Shown: one piece after another, positions 1 to 12,400 of the stretch
Numbering within the stretch: position 1 is the first letter of the stretch
How the letters are laid out: every line of letters begins with the position of its first letter
DNA from: Symbiodinium microadriaticum
Taxonomy: Eukaryota; Sar; Dinophyceae; Suessiales; Symbiodiniaceae
Reading direction: 5' to 3'
Length of the DNA stretch: 64,000 nucleotides
Assembly: GCA_001939145.1 (NCBI GenBank)
Contig: LSRX01000428.1
Span: 31,777-95,776 of the forward strand
The notes under the pieces: model-generated
Told to the model about the DNA's origin: nothing
What the model saw: only the letters and a program-made list of their open reading frames with translations
The model's database searches: none
Position numbers and translations under genes: made by a program

Positions 1-94
1 CGAAGACCATGACTGCAATGCTGCCCACGATGCATGGAAGCGAACGATGACAATGAGATGACGAGGAAGGGAAGAGGGAGCCGGAAGGGTTAAC

Positions 95-275
95 GACGAT
101 GCATGAAAACAACGATGGTGGTGGCTGTGACGACATGACCGATGATGATGGTGATGATGATGGTCATGATAATCATGACATCGGCGAAGGTGGTGATGAT
201 GACGATGCTGACATTGATGCTGGTGCTGCTGCTGGTGGTGATGGTGGGGGCAATGATGATGATGGTGGTGCCACC
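95..275. repeat. Degenerate GAT/GGT trinucleotide repeat
   Basis: Interrupted (GAT)n with GGT and GCT variants. Open frames on both strands here encode only Asp/Gly or Met/Val/Ile runs and are repeat artefacts. The 142 bases that follow show nothing before the first splice acceptor at 415-416. Confidence 0.85.
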
Positions 276-416
276 ACTGCCCAAAAGCACTTCCACCATC
301 CGCCGCCAACACCACGACCAGCACCACAGGGCTCGCGACACGACACTCAACAGCACGAACGCCAGAGTCGTCAACAAAGTTCTGCATGCCTAGTTCGAGA
401 GTGTGCCGGTCCCTAG

Positions 417-495
417 GTTCCACATCTACACAAACTCGCACGGTGAAGTCTGCGCCGAAAGAACGGACCATAGAGACCCTTGGGGGAGCAACTTG
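417..495 (+). CDS. Module exon X, copy 1
   Basis: Exon of 79 nt between acceptor CCTAG and donor GTCCGG. It begins in mid-codon (one base, then TTC) and encodes 26 residues starting FHIY and containing VCAERTDHRDPWGSNL. The same exon recurs at 1031, 1863, 2597 and 6441 with conserved F-x-(I/V), (I/V)CA-x-R, D, and PWG positions. I do not recognise the domain. Confidence 0.7.
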
Positions 496-3400
496 GTCCG
501 GATCTCAGCTTCACACCCCACATCGCTCTCTTGGTAATCAATGGTGTTGAATCAGGTCGTGAACTGCAAGAAGGCGCGTGCAGTATGAGGAACATGAGCG
601 TAGCATGACTTTGTCCTTGGTGCGCAAGAGCTCCCTGCCGGTATTGCCAGATGGGTGTGGAGCACGCAAAAGACATGGCCATGCCCGAGTTTCAGGACGC
701 CAGCGCCAAGGACACGCCTTTTTGCGTTCTTGGCACTAGAATGTTTGACGAAAGGCTTCGCAGCTCTTCCCTGGACTGGTGGCGATTCCGATTGGCAGCA
801 GCCTTTCCTCTAGCAAGAAGTGCGTCTGAAGCCCAGCCTTGCCGGCATTTCAAAAAGCATGGCAACTCAATCCTTGGAGCTGTGAGGTGCGCGATCCTGG
901 CCATGTCACTTGTGACAACCAAGCATCCGTGAAAGGGCGACATGACAAGTATCCAGATAAGTCAAGGTCTTACGACATGAAACTAACCGAGCTGAGCCTT
1001 CGTTTCGGCAGCGCCGAGCCTGGTGCTGAGGTTTGAGATTTCCCACGAGAAGGGCAAGATCTGCGCGACCCGCGTTGACTATGACAAGCCGTGGGGCCTG
1101 GATTTGGCATGAATCTCAGAGGATGTCGATGTGTGGGCAGCTTTGTCGAGTTCTCGGCTCTTTGTATTTCCTGGCCGTCTTGGTTCAGGTTTTGCACTGC
1201 CTGCCCGCGAAGGCCAGTGACCATCCAGTTGCTGTTTGGGTTGCATCTCTTTAGAAACAAGAAGTCCTTCGTGTGGCATACGTGCAGGGGAAGATAGCGG
1301 GCATCGTGAGCGATCACGATTTCGTATACGAGGCCTGGCGGCTGAGATGACAAATTCGTGAAAAGCCTGCATTGTGTATGTATGTGTGAGCTTCCAGAGG
1401 TCCACGACTTGCACGGTGGGAGCAAATCCGTGGAAGAGGCCTGCGCCCATCCTGGCTGCATAGTGCTCTACCACTCCGGACGTACCAAGCCTGGCGAGCT
1501 GTCACACTGTCCTTTCCCAGGCTTTGAAGGCGCTTGCAGGTGGCGTTGGCGCTGGAGGTGCTGGAGGTAGTGTCGGCAGGATGCAGATCGAAATCGGAAG
1601 CAGCCCCGACTCTTCCACGAAATGCGCCGTTGCCCCAGACCACGGGGAACGTCCCAAGAGTCGAAACCGCTGCTTCATCCAGGGGCGTCTCAGGTCCCAA
1701 GTCCCGGCGGCGTGACATGCGATGACGAAGCATCGCAAATCGCCCGCGACGCGAAGTGGCCAGACACGCCCGGAACTCACGCCTTTTTGAGCGATTGACC
1801 GCCTTCGGCCTTCGGCTTTTGATCCAATGTTCACAAAGCATTTGTGCAGACGCAACTCTGAGGTTCCATGTGTATCACCATGGGGATCAGATCTGTGCAC
1901 ATCGTACAGACTACGACAAACCATGGGGGCTCCACTTGGCCGAGCCCTCAGCACCCGGCTTGTAGGTGGCAGTTGTCACTTGGCGTCGTGGAGGTGCTTC
2001 ACTGCCACCATCATGGACACACATCGCATGTGACTCTCTCGGATAGCCGCATCCGTCGGGTGTGGTCGATGCATGTTCTGTGCTTTTTGGGGGACTCGCA
2101 CTGCAGGCAGCGGCATTCTCAGAGAGCCACAGCTCATTCGGAGGATCCTCTCACGGCAAATCCGTGGAAGAGGCCTGCGCCCATCCTGGCTGCATAGTGC
2201 TTTACCACTCCGGACGTACCAAGCCTGGCGAGCTGTCACACTGTCCTTTCCCAGGCTTTGAAGGCGCTTGCGGGTGGCGTTGGCGCTGGAGGTGCTGGAG
2301 GTAGTGTCGGCAGGATGCAGATCGAAATCGGAAGCAGCCCCGACTCTTCCACGAAATGCGCCGTTGCCCCAGACCACGGGGAACGTCCCAAGAGTCGAAA
2401 CCGCTGCTTCATCCAGGGGCGTCTCAGGTCCCAAGTCCCGGCGGCGTGACATGCGATGACGAAGCATCGCAAATCGCCCGCGACGCGAAGTGGCCAGACA
2501 CGCCCGGAACTCACGCCTTTTTGAGCGATTGACCGCCTTCGGCCTTCGGCTTTTGATCCAATGTTCACAAAGCATTTGTGCAGACGCAACTCTGAGGTTC
2601 CATGTGTATCACCATGGGGATCAGATCTGTGCACATCGTACAGACTACGACAAACCATGGGGGCTCCACTTGGCCGAGCCCTCAGCACCCGGCTTGTAGG
2701 TGGCAGTTGTCACTTGGCGTCGTGGAGGTGCTTCACTGCCACCATCATGGACACACATCTCACGAATTTTCGGGAGGGCAGGCGAGGACGATTGATCAGA
2801 GCTCTTTGTGAGACCGTTGCTGCCGCCCTTGCTGTCGTTGCCATGTCTGCAGGCCTGGCACTCGGAGAGCCACGAGATTTCCTTCGGAGGATCTCTCGGA
2901 GCACACGGCTCTGGCCATGCGGCGGAGTATTCCATGATCATCGGCAGCAGCCTGCAATCGGACTTGAAGTGCGTCGCTGGCTCAGAGAGAGAGAGAGAGA
3001 GGCCTGCTCTGATGATAAAATTGTTGTCTAGACCCCCCCGAACCATTCAGGATCAAGACATGCTGCTGGATAATCGAAGTGCTGAAAAGTTTGTTGTATT
3101 GTGTAATTGTACAATTGGGGGACAGGGCATCCAGCAGTTAATTCGTGGGTGTCCCAAAGATGTACTGTGCTGATAAGCTCCGGAAAATAGCAAACTTTCA
3201 CACCCCCCGAAAACCCCATGAAATTTGGGGGGCCAACTGGCCCGGGGGTCTAACCGACCCCTCATGCCCTGGGGAAGAAGAAGAAGAGAGTGGGCCTAGT
3301 GGTGGGCTTGTTGGCTTGTCTCGTACATGGGGGGTCCGCTCGCTGTCTTTTGGGCCCCTAACAAGTCCCTCAGCCTGCAACCCAAGTGTGGAAACCCCCC

Positions 3401-6400
3401 AATTAAAGGTTCGCCACGAAAACCGTGGGGATGCATTAAGGCTCTTCCATATATTGCAAGCCCCCACAGCGAAGCCATAGGGGCGCGGAGATGAGGCGGG
3501 TTACCGGGTTGGGGGTCCTAGTGTTCGGGGTCGGGGGCTTACAACATGGGATCAGCCACACGCTTTGTCTCCAGTTTCAGCAGTCAGTGAGGCCCCAAAG
3601 CCTGCCACTCAAAAACAATGGGTGGTGGGGCGGGCCAATGGCCTGAGGGTCGGGACAACCGACCCTTACGCCCTGCAGAAAGAAAGAAAGAGAGCAGGCC
3701 CCACACCTCAACCCCGAAGCAAAGCAAAGAGAGAGCGCTTGCCTTGGAGCGCGGGGAAGGGGGCTGCCGCCTCCTCATACCCCGAGCAAAGCAAAGCAAA
3801 GAGAGAGAGAGCGAGAGCCCCTCTAGGGGAGCTCCCCTAGTCCACAGCCCTAACGAAAGAAAGCCTCATTCAAACAGTCTATAGGGGGGGCCTCAGGCAG
3901 CATTTCTGTTACCATGTGGCATGTGTCTTGTTCGCTGTGCTTGTTTCGACCAGGCCGGGGACTCAGACTGTTAGTGCCGGAGTGCAAGGGAGTTACCTGC
4001 AAAGGGTGTCGTGTTTTGATGGGGTGCTACTAGTTGTGCAGTGGTCTGCGCGGTTTACAAAGCACTCCCGGTGCAGAGGCTTGTACAGCCGAGCTCAACG
4101 GGGGCAACCCCCCTCGAGACCTTAAAAACCTGCCAGGACTTGCAGGTGCGCGTACGCATGCGGGGGAAGGGGTGGACTCGCCCCGACCCCCAAGCCTGGT
4201 AGAGAGAGAGAGAGAGAGCCGCCTTTCAGCCCAAGCTGATGCGGGTGTGTACGGAGCTTTGTGTGTGCCAACTTCAGAAAGGGGCGAGGCACAACAGGGG
4301 CGGAACAACTGCCTGCCACACTTTCCAGCACGCGGCGACCCGTGAACATGCACGAAGAGAGTGGTGCACTTCTTAGCAGTAGTGCACAACCTGGACGCAG
4401 TGACGTGTGTTCTCGGGGGGTCGGAGTTACTGCTTGAACCAAACACCGCGTGCCCAACCAACAGTAAGGCGTCCCTGGGCTCGCCCCCCTCAGGCCGCTG
4501 ACCGCGAGAGTACCTCTTCGTTCCCGTGTTTTAAGACATGCCTGACACTGCTTGTTGCGACCTCGGGAAGATGTGCCGCTCCAAAGCAAGCGCACAGCCT
4601 GAGCCTTCTCTTTGTTCGGGGCACCCGCTTTTTCTCTACAGCCGAGCCCTTCTGCCCATGTGATGTATGGGGTTGCGCGAATGTGAAGGTCGAGGCGACT
4701 GCCCTCAACTCATGCCCCCGAGCAAAGCAAAAGAGCCAGGGGTGGTGGAATTCTCTTGCTCTTTCGGCTGTGGTGAAGAAGAGAGAGCGCAAACAGAAAG
4801 GCTCAGAGGCACACGCCTGTAAAAGCAGACTAACATGTCGGAACGCTTCGGAGCACAGAGCCTTGGACCCGAGGTGTGGCCACCTGGAAAGCTCCAGTGC
4901 CCGAAGGAGGCTGCACAGGCAAGCAGCGCAGGGGGATCTGATGACCAGGTCAGAGGTTTGTGGCATGGACAAAGTCAGGAATGTCAGGAACTGAATCCGG
5001 GACAGAAGCGTGGAAATCTCTGAGAGCCTGCAATGCAAAAATGGAGTGTTTGCTGCAAGTGGTACAGGTTGAGGGCTGGGACAAGCTGCTCTTCATTCTC
5101 TGGCCTGTCATGGTGGATTGTTTCGTTGCCATTGCCATTTGGGGTTTAAGGTGCGGGGAGGTGGTTCGGAATTGGGATTGGATTCTGGGATTGTTGAATA
5201 CATGTTCGGGATTCGGAATACTTTGGGTTTCAGTGTGTGGGAAGGCTTGTTTCGGAAGACTGGGGTGCAAGCATGGGAGAGAAGTGTTGCTTGGTGATGT
5301 GGCTCTGCAGAGTGGCAGGCTGACGGTCCCGAAGATCCTGAAGACAAGCTGCTGGCCCAGTGTCAGTCTTGATAGTAGCCGTCTTCAAGGCAAGAGTTTC
5401 AACACCCCCGGCTCTACGTCCGGCCGCACACGGCCCGCGTTCACTAAATATTGTGGTCGTGCAGCTAGATCCGATATTTGTCAGTTGTCTGCAGAACTGA
5501 GATATGACCGGTTCCAGACTGATGCCGGGACACGATGAGTTCCGGCTGATCATGAGCAGGTGAAAAAAATTCGTGGTTTGTACTGTTGAATGAGTTCCTG
5601 TGATGGAGTAATCGGTGTTCCTTGATGTGGGAAAAAATTGCCGTGCCTCGGTGGGCAGAGCAGTAGCTGCGCATGCGGAGAGAGTGTACCCTGAGGGGCG
5701 AGTCGGAAACCATCAAAAGCCCCATGCCCGCTCAACGTCCCAACTCAAGAGGCGAGGGAAAAGAGGAGAACTCCCTCCAAAAGTTCCTAAAGGTTCAAGA
5801 TCTACGAGGATGACCTGGGGAGGATCTGTGCCAAACGGACGGACGCGGCGTCGCCCTGGGGAGTTCACTTGGCCGGGTTCCGAGCTTCTCCGAGGGCTTC
5901 TCTTGTGTGGCTCCTTTGTTAAGTTTCTCTCCAAAAAAAGGTCTCAAGTGAGAGTGAGCTTTTGCAGAATGCCAGGTGGTCTCCTGCACGAAGGCCCTGC
6001 AAAGCCGTGCTTTGCTGCTTATGTGCAGGGATCCTCCGAGTCTGTATCGCTTCAGGTTGGCCATTGGGAGACACCAACACACAAGGACAGGACCTGAGTT
6101 CTCGAAGCTCTGGAAGGGGCCAGCCATCCAAGTGAATTCCGTGGCAGGGCTCGTCGCGGTTCGTTGGCATGGTGGAGCTAGTGGTTGGCAGCAGCCTTCA
6201 CTCATCGACCAAGTGTGTCGGGACCATACTGTCCTTTCTTCTGCCCTGGATCAGTGCGCTGTTTCGGTGCTGAGGTCGATGCTCCGGGTGATATCTACTG
6301 TGATGATGAGGCTTCCCAGAGGGGCAGGCCGGGTGAGTTTCCCGACACGTCGGAGGCTGAGGGATGGAGAGAATTGGACGCAAACTGAGGCTTGCCCACA

Positions 6401-9400
6401 TGTCCGGTCCTCCGGCTCCCACGATCACTTGGTGGCTTAGGTTCCACATCTACCACGAGAACGGAAAGATATGCGCTCATAGGACGGACCACAATGATCC
6501 TTGGGGTATGCACCTGGTCGGAGGCTCAGCCTGGCCCAAGTGAGTCTGCGTACAAGTCAGAGCATCTATGGTGCTGGACTCGCGCACGGCTCCTAGGTAC
6601 TACACTGCTTCCACAAGGACCATGATGATTGATGCGTGGTTTCGGGGATCGCCACCAGCTGAGTCTCGATCCTGGAGCTTGCTTCGAAGGAGATGCCGAA
6701 ACCCAAGCCGGAGGCAAGATTGATAAAGTCGCTTTGCCCTTTTGCAAGAATCACCGTGACAGTAGGCGAGTGGCTGTTTGATGGCTCATTGCACGTTGCT
6801 GCCCTGCTACTGCCATCGATCACTTTGGGAGAGAAGGTGTCTCTTGAGAGCAGAGGGGAGACAAGAATACACATTCAGATTGCTGCATCTGTGGACATGG
6901 GCAGGAGCCATTCGATTGCTATGCCGACCTGCCCAATGCCTGGGAGTCCGCCAAGGTACAGTACTGCTGCCGCTTCCCCGGTTACGAAGAGGGAGCATCT
7001 TGCAGTCTGCAGTTCCGATTTTAAACAGCGCGAGGTGCTAACAAGAAGCTGGGCTGCGACATGTTGCCGGACGACACGGCCAGCGTCTCGATGCTGCTTG
7101 CTGCGGCTGGTCCCAGCGAAAGATGTATGAAGACCAAGGACTGTCTGGGGTCCGAGACCGACTGGGAGACTTGCCCCAGCCCGGAGGAGTGTGACACGTG
7201 AGCAGCTTACTGTCTGGCAAATCAGACATGGCACACACCATGGCGCCGAAGTCGCAGTGTGTTGCTTCCCCCGAGGTGCGAGCCCGTCGATTGCGTCTTC
7301 GCAGAGTGGACCTCCTGGAAGGTCTCTCCGGGTCAGGAGTGTAGCGGCCCGGATGCCCAGGGTGTTCATGCCTTGCAGACCGGTATGTAAAGGACTAGTC
7401 AAAGAAGCCTTGGGCTGTTGAGCAAGGATTGCGCTACCGCCGTCGGGCCTTTGAACGTCAGAACAACCAGCCTGCGACACAGCCTGGATTGAAGGGGAGA
7501 AGGTCAAGGTCACAAATGAGAGCCGTGCGCTCGACATAGATGTAGATGGCTGCTGCACCTTGTAATTATAGGCTCACCCTTCAGAAATCTTCAGAAGACC
7601 CTTTTTGTTTTCATGAGTGTCATTGGAGCGCTCCAATCTGGTTCGGCAGCTTGCTCTTTCACCGTGCTGCTGGAACTCAGTTGCGGCAAGCCCTGCCACG
7701 GCATGACAGTTGACTCCCAGGCTCACGGCATGTGACACTAAACGCCGTCCAGTTATTTCAAGGCCTGTGACGGCAAGAGGAGAGGAAGCATCTGGTCAGG
7801 CATACATGCCGCCGGAGTGCAAGGGAGACGTGACCGTCGATTGCAAATTTTCGGCAGGGGTCAAAGTCTGATGCGCCTCCAAGCAGCGGATGTCAGAGGG
7901 TCAGCTGCACTTTGGCCCAGGACTGGACGCTCTGGAGAGGAGACTGCTCAGACCCGACTGGGCAGCAAATGCGATCGCGCGAGGTTCGCAGAGCACACAA
8001 GCACTGTAGCAGCAAGTCACAGACATCCTGACCGAATTTGGCCTGACATTCGCCAGCTGCTCCACGATGCCAACAGCCTTCGTCGGCGCCAGTGCGACGG
8101 AGCACTAAACCAGACGTGACCCGACGGCAAAGTGGCACTGTGATGCTTCGTGGACGGTGCCTGGATGTCCTTGAACGGAGACCCCGCACAAGGAAAGCAT
8201 GCAATGCGAGAGCAGCAGACTGCAAGTTCACAGTGGGAGCCTTATCCATTGTCGGGATGCAGAAGGGAGAAGTGAGAAGAGATCCTGTTCACTCTGAATT
8301 TGAGGAATGGCACGAGTGGTCCGAGTGCAGCGCCAAATGTGGCGTGGGAAGAAGGCAGCGCATGCGAGACATCGACGAGGACGTGCAGAGCACATGTGAG
8401 TCTCCGACCTCATCGCCTTTGCAGTGCAGGAGAGTTTCGGCGGACTGCCTTGCGACGTCAGTATCACTCTCTACACCGAGGCACAGCACCAGTATAGGGG
8501 CGCTTGTCTTGATGATTGGTATCCGGTGTCCTAGGGCAGTCCAACAGCAGCCCGGGAGTTTCGTGTCTTGCAAGCAACAGCGCTAAAGCAGCTGGTACAG
8601 TTGCTTAGAGACGATTCTGAACGAAGCGATGAGGTCAAGGCCAATTCGTTGATAAGGAACCCGTTTTCTGCTGGTTGAACCAGACATGACTTTCTTGCAT
8701 CCCCAAGATTTGGAAGGAGTCAGCCCAGTATGCCTTGTCAACTTGGGACTGCCAGGAGTGCGAGATCGAGCCCTGCGGTGATCGGAACTGCGAACTGAGC
8801 TTCTGGACGGAATGGTCCGGGTGCGTCGGTGCTGACAGGCGCGCAGCCAACACCTTCAGGGTTCAGAGTTAAGACATAGAACCTTCGGCATGTTCGTCGT
8901 GGCCGCCTTGTGCGGCCGCAGTGGCTGAGCGTAGACTGCAAGGACGGGAGGCATACTGGTTGGCAGAGGCTTCACCGGGTTGATTTAGTATTGTACAGAC
9001 TAAGCTTTCCTCGCCTTACCAGTGTTCAAAATCAAAATGCTACAGGAGAAACGAACAATTTGGACATGGGACTTGTCTAATGCCAGAAAGCCGTAAATCA
9101 TTGCAGTCTCGCAGCTGCACTTTGCTCGATGCAAGCATGTAGTCGGTGTTCAGGCAACAGTACCGAAGCCGACGAATCCTGCAGGCACATACTGGGAGCG
9201 GCTTGGGGCATGTGCTCGCGTGTCTGTCTCTGTTTGTGCATGTCTTCTGCTTCAGTGTATGTGTGCATACATGTGGTAGGCTTGCACCCCCTGTTCGGTC
9301 AAGGGTTGCGCGTTTCAAGTCGCAAGGGAGCAGTGGATCGTCGCATCGTCACAATCGGCGGCTTGGTGTGACAGTCACCATGTTGGCAGCAGTCGACAGG

Positions 9401-12400
9401 CCCCGCGTGGAGAGGGACAGGCCTGTGACCCGGAGCTGCTCCAGACGCAGGCCCCACCACCCCCTCCTCATCCGTCCGTTCGTTGATTTTACCCATGCTT
9501 TTTTTGTTGGCCATGCAAGCTGCAGGGCTGCCCACCCGTCCTGGAGCGGCCGTTGGAGTGACCCCACAGGGATCATCCGAATACTGTCATGTTTGATTTA
9601 GGCCGAGGTCGGGGCAAGCTTCTGACATGACTCGAGCAAAGGTGGTGTCAACGTAAAGGTGTGATTTGTGAAGCTCTGTTGTGACAGACTTCGGGAAGCT
9701 TTGTGCAGGTACCTGCTGAGTGACTGGGGTGCGTGGCAGCCTTGCACGAGGACGCGGAGCCGTACCGGCTGCAGCCAAAAGCTCGTGAGCAACTGCCTTT
9801 CTGTCAACCCTGATTCGACCCAGGAGCTGTGGTGGGGGCCAGACTTTCCGACAGCGTGCAGCTTTGGGGCTTGCACGCTTTGATGCCGAGGCTCGTTTTT
9901 TCTCGTGGGTCACGAGACAACCGCTTTGACCCAACTTCGCACCTGCCATCGTGCATACTTTGCGCACAGGAGGAGGCCAACTATCCTCTGAAGGCAGGTC
10001 CGATGAAGGGGGGCATGCTGCATGATTGCTGCATGATGCATGCCAAGCCACATGCAGTGACGAGCCTGCCGGGTCTGGTGAAAGCCGGTGAAAGGAAACG
10101 AAAGATTGCAACTCCGATCGATGTGCCGACCAGTACTCCAACGAGGACTGCAAGCTCCGCAATCTCGGCAGACTGCAGGGATGGTTGTTTTTTGCTTGCA
10201 CGATCTTCCATGATTCGTGCCTTCGTGCCTGGCCGTCTGTCTGCCTGAAGGACTGCTTACTCTCTGACTGGGAAGGATGGTCTGACTGCTCCACGAATTG
10301 CGGCGATGGCTCCAAGACCCGACACCGCAAAATCTTGCGACTTGCAGGCCCTGGCGGAAGGGGCTGTGAAGCCACAATGATGGAGTCAGACATCTGCAAT
10401 GAGGGCGACTGCGTGAAGCAGGACTGCCAGTGGGGCGACTGGGCCCACTGGTCTGCTTGCCCTTGCTCCTGTGGTGGTGGCATTACCACCAGGCATCGGT
10501 ACGTGTTCGTGGCCCCGCGCAATGGAGGCCTGGAGTGTGATCCGAGGGAAAAGGAGGAGGTGGAGGCGTGCAACACGCAGCCGTGTCAGTCGGAATGTCG
10601 GGACGGCACTTGGGGAGAGTGGATGGAGTGGACCGCCTGCTCAGCGACGTGCTCGGGCAGCTACAAATCACGGCGCAGGGACGTTCTCATTCCTCCCAAC
10701 CACTGCGGCCAGCCTCCGACTGGGCTGCAAGAGGAGTTCGAAGCGTGCAAGCACCTGCCAGAGTGTCCCGATGCAGCTACCTGGCAGCACTGTAATTGGA
10801 ATTCTCGTGCTTAATCTTTCTGTAGACCTGTAGACCTGGTTAGATATGGCTGGCACCTGAATCTGCTGCAGACCATGGTACAAATAGTGAAGTTGAGCCA
10901 AGGCCGCTGTTCTGGATTGTGCAGTCTCCGAGTGGGGATTGTGGTCTGACTGCAGCTGCAGCTGTGATGGCGTGCGTGAGCGGAATCGCTTTGTGTCGGT
11001 CTTCGCAAAGAACGGAGGAAAGCCGTGCCAGGAGGAGCTACGAGAAATCGAGGCTTGCAACCCAACAGTAGACGAGGAGGAGCCTGCGGACTGTCCCGGC
11101 AAGAAGGTTGTCGAGCCAGTGGACTGTGTCCTGGCAGAGTGGAGAGACTGGACTCCCTGCTCTGTAACATGTGGAGGTGGACAGCACTCGCGGCACAGAA
11201 GCATTTTCGTGAAGCCAAAAGGTGGGGGCGAAACCTGCAGAGGTGCACTCGAGGTTACGGAGCCCTGCTACATGCCACAGTGCTTTGGCCGCGACTACGC
11301 GGACTGTCAGCTTGGATCCTGGACTGAGTGGAGTGATTGCTCCGGATGTAGAGGGCAAAAGCGCCGTCATCGGTCCATCATGAAGCTGCCAGATACTTTT
11401 GGTCGGCAGTGTGCAGCAGCCAAGTTGAAGGAAACGACGGCCTGCTCGCAAGATGGCTGCTATGAGAAGCCATCCTACTGTGCTTGGACACAATGGACCG
11501 GTGCCACATCCTGCTTTGGCTATGGGTCAAGCACGGCCATGCGGAGTCGCGTCCTGACAGTGACAGAAGATGAGCCGCTTGAAGGTGTATTCTTCAACAT
11601 GCTAGGGGCGGACTCCAGTGCTTGCTCCAACATCGCCCAGGTCAACGTGACTTGGTGCCCAGGGCGGAACTTAGACTGCTCCCCGGAGAACTGCATCTTT
11701 GGCGCCTGGACCGATTGGTCGCAAGCCACGCACTTCATGTGCGAACGTCATCGCCAGGTTGCCAGGAGGAACAACGAGTGCGGAAAGGCCTGCGTAGGAC
11801 CTCTCGAAGAGACCAAGGTCTGCGAAACCGAGGAGGTGCCCCGAGATTGCCTCTTAGGAGACTGGCAGCACTGGAGCTTCTGTGACACCGCCGACCCCAC
11901 TGGCCAAAAGTATCGATTCCGCAAGATCTTGCATGATCAGAAATATGGGGGCCTACCCTGTCGTGGAAGCCTGCACCAGACGAAGCCATGCTCGAACAAG
12001 CAGGAGCCTGTCGATTGCGAGCTGAGCTCCTGGACGGAGTGGGGTTCCTGCAGCGAGTCCTGTGGCCGAGGCTGGCACACGCGAGAGCGCAGCGTGATTG
12101 CCGTCCCCATGGCCGGAGGGGAGCGCTGTGCCGACGACCTGGTGGAGATGCAGCCGTGCTCTACTTATTGTGAGCATGCCGTGGCCGTGGACTGTGAGCT
12201 CACCGATTGGTCTGCCTGGGGTCACTGCGACGAGGAGGGGCAACGCTACAGGCAACGACATGTTCTGACCTCCGCCGAGCATGGGGGTGAAGGTTGCGAG
12301 GGTAACCTCTTGGAGTCCGAGTCATGCGACTTGGCAAAGATCGACTGCGAGGTCTCTGATTGGGTGGAGTGGAGCGATTGTGACCGCAGCTGCGGTACAG

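Larger units (their letters stand above)
1423..2025 (+). repeat. Direct repeat unit 1 (603 bp; period 734 bp)
   Basis: Matches 2157-2759 almost base for base; reading them side by side I saw only two substitutions (CTCTACC versus CTTTACC, and CTTGCAGGTGG versus CTTGCGGGTGG). The unit contains a Y1 end, a Y2 exon (about 1580-1625), an X exon (1863-1938) and the Z start, so it duplicates a whole coding module with its introns. Confidence 0.95.

Noticed and set aside
6875..7558. 227-codon open frame on the minus strand
   Set aside because: Antisense to the Cys-rich connector and first TSP1 exon; no motif, and the + strand exons have matching splice phases.
9587..10576. 329-codon open frame on the minus strand
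   Set aside because: It lies opposite TSP1 exons and is open because the codon bias of the real + strand keeps stops out; Ser/Pro/Arg-rich, no motif.
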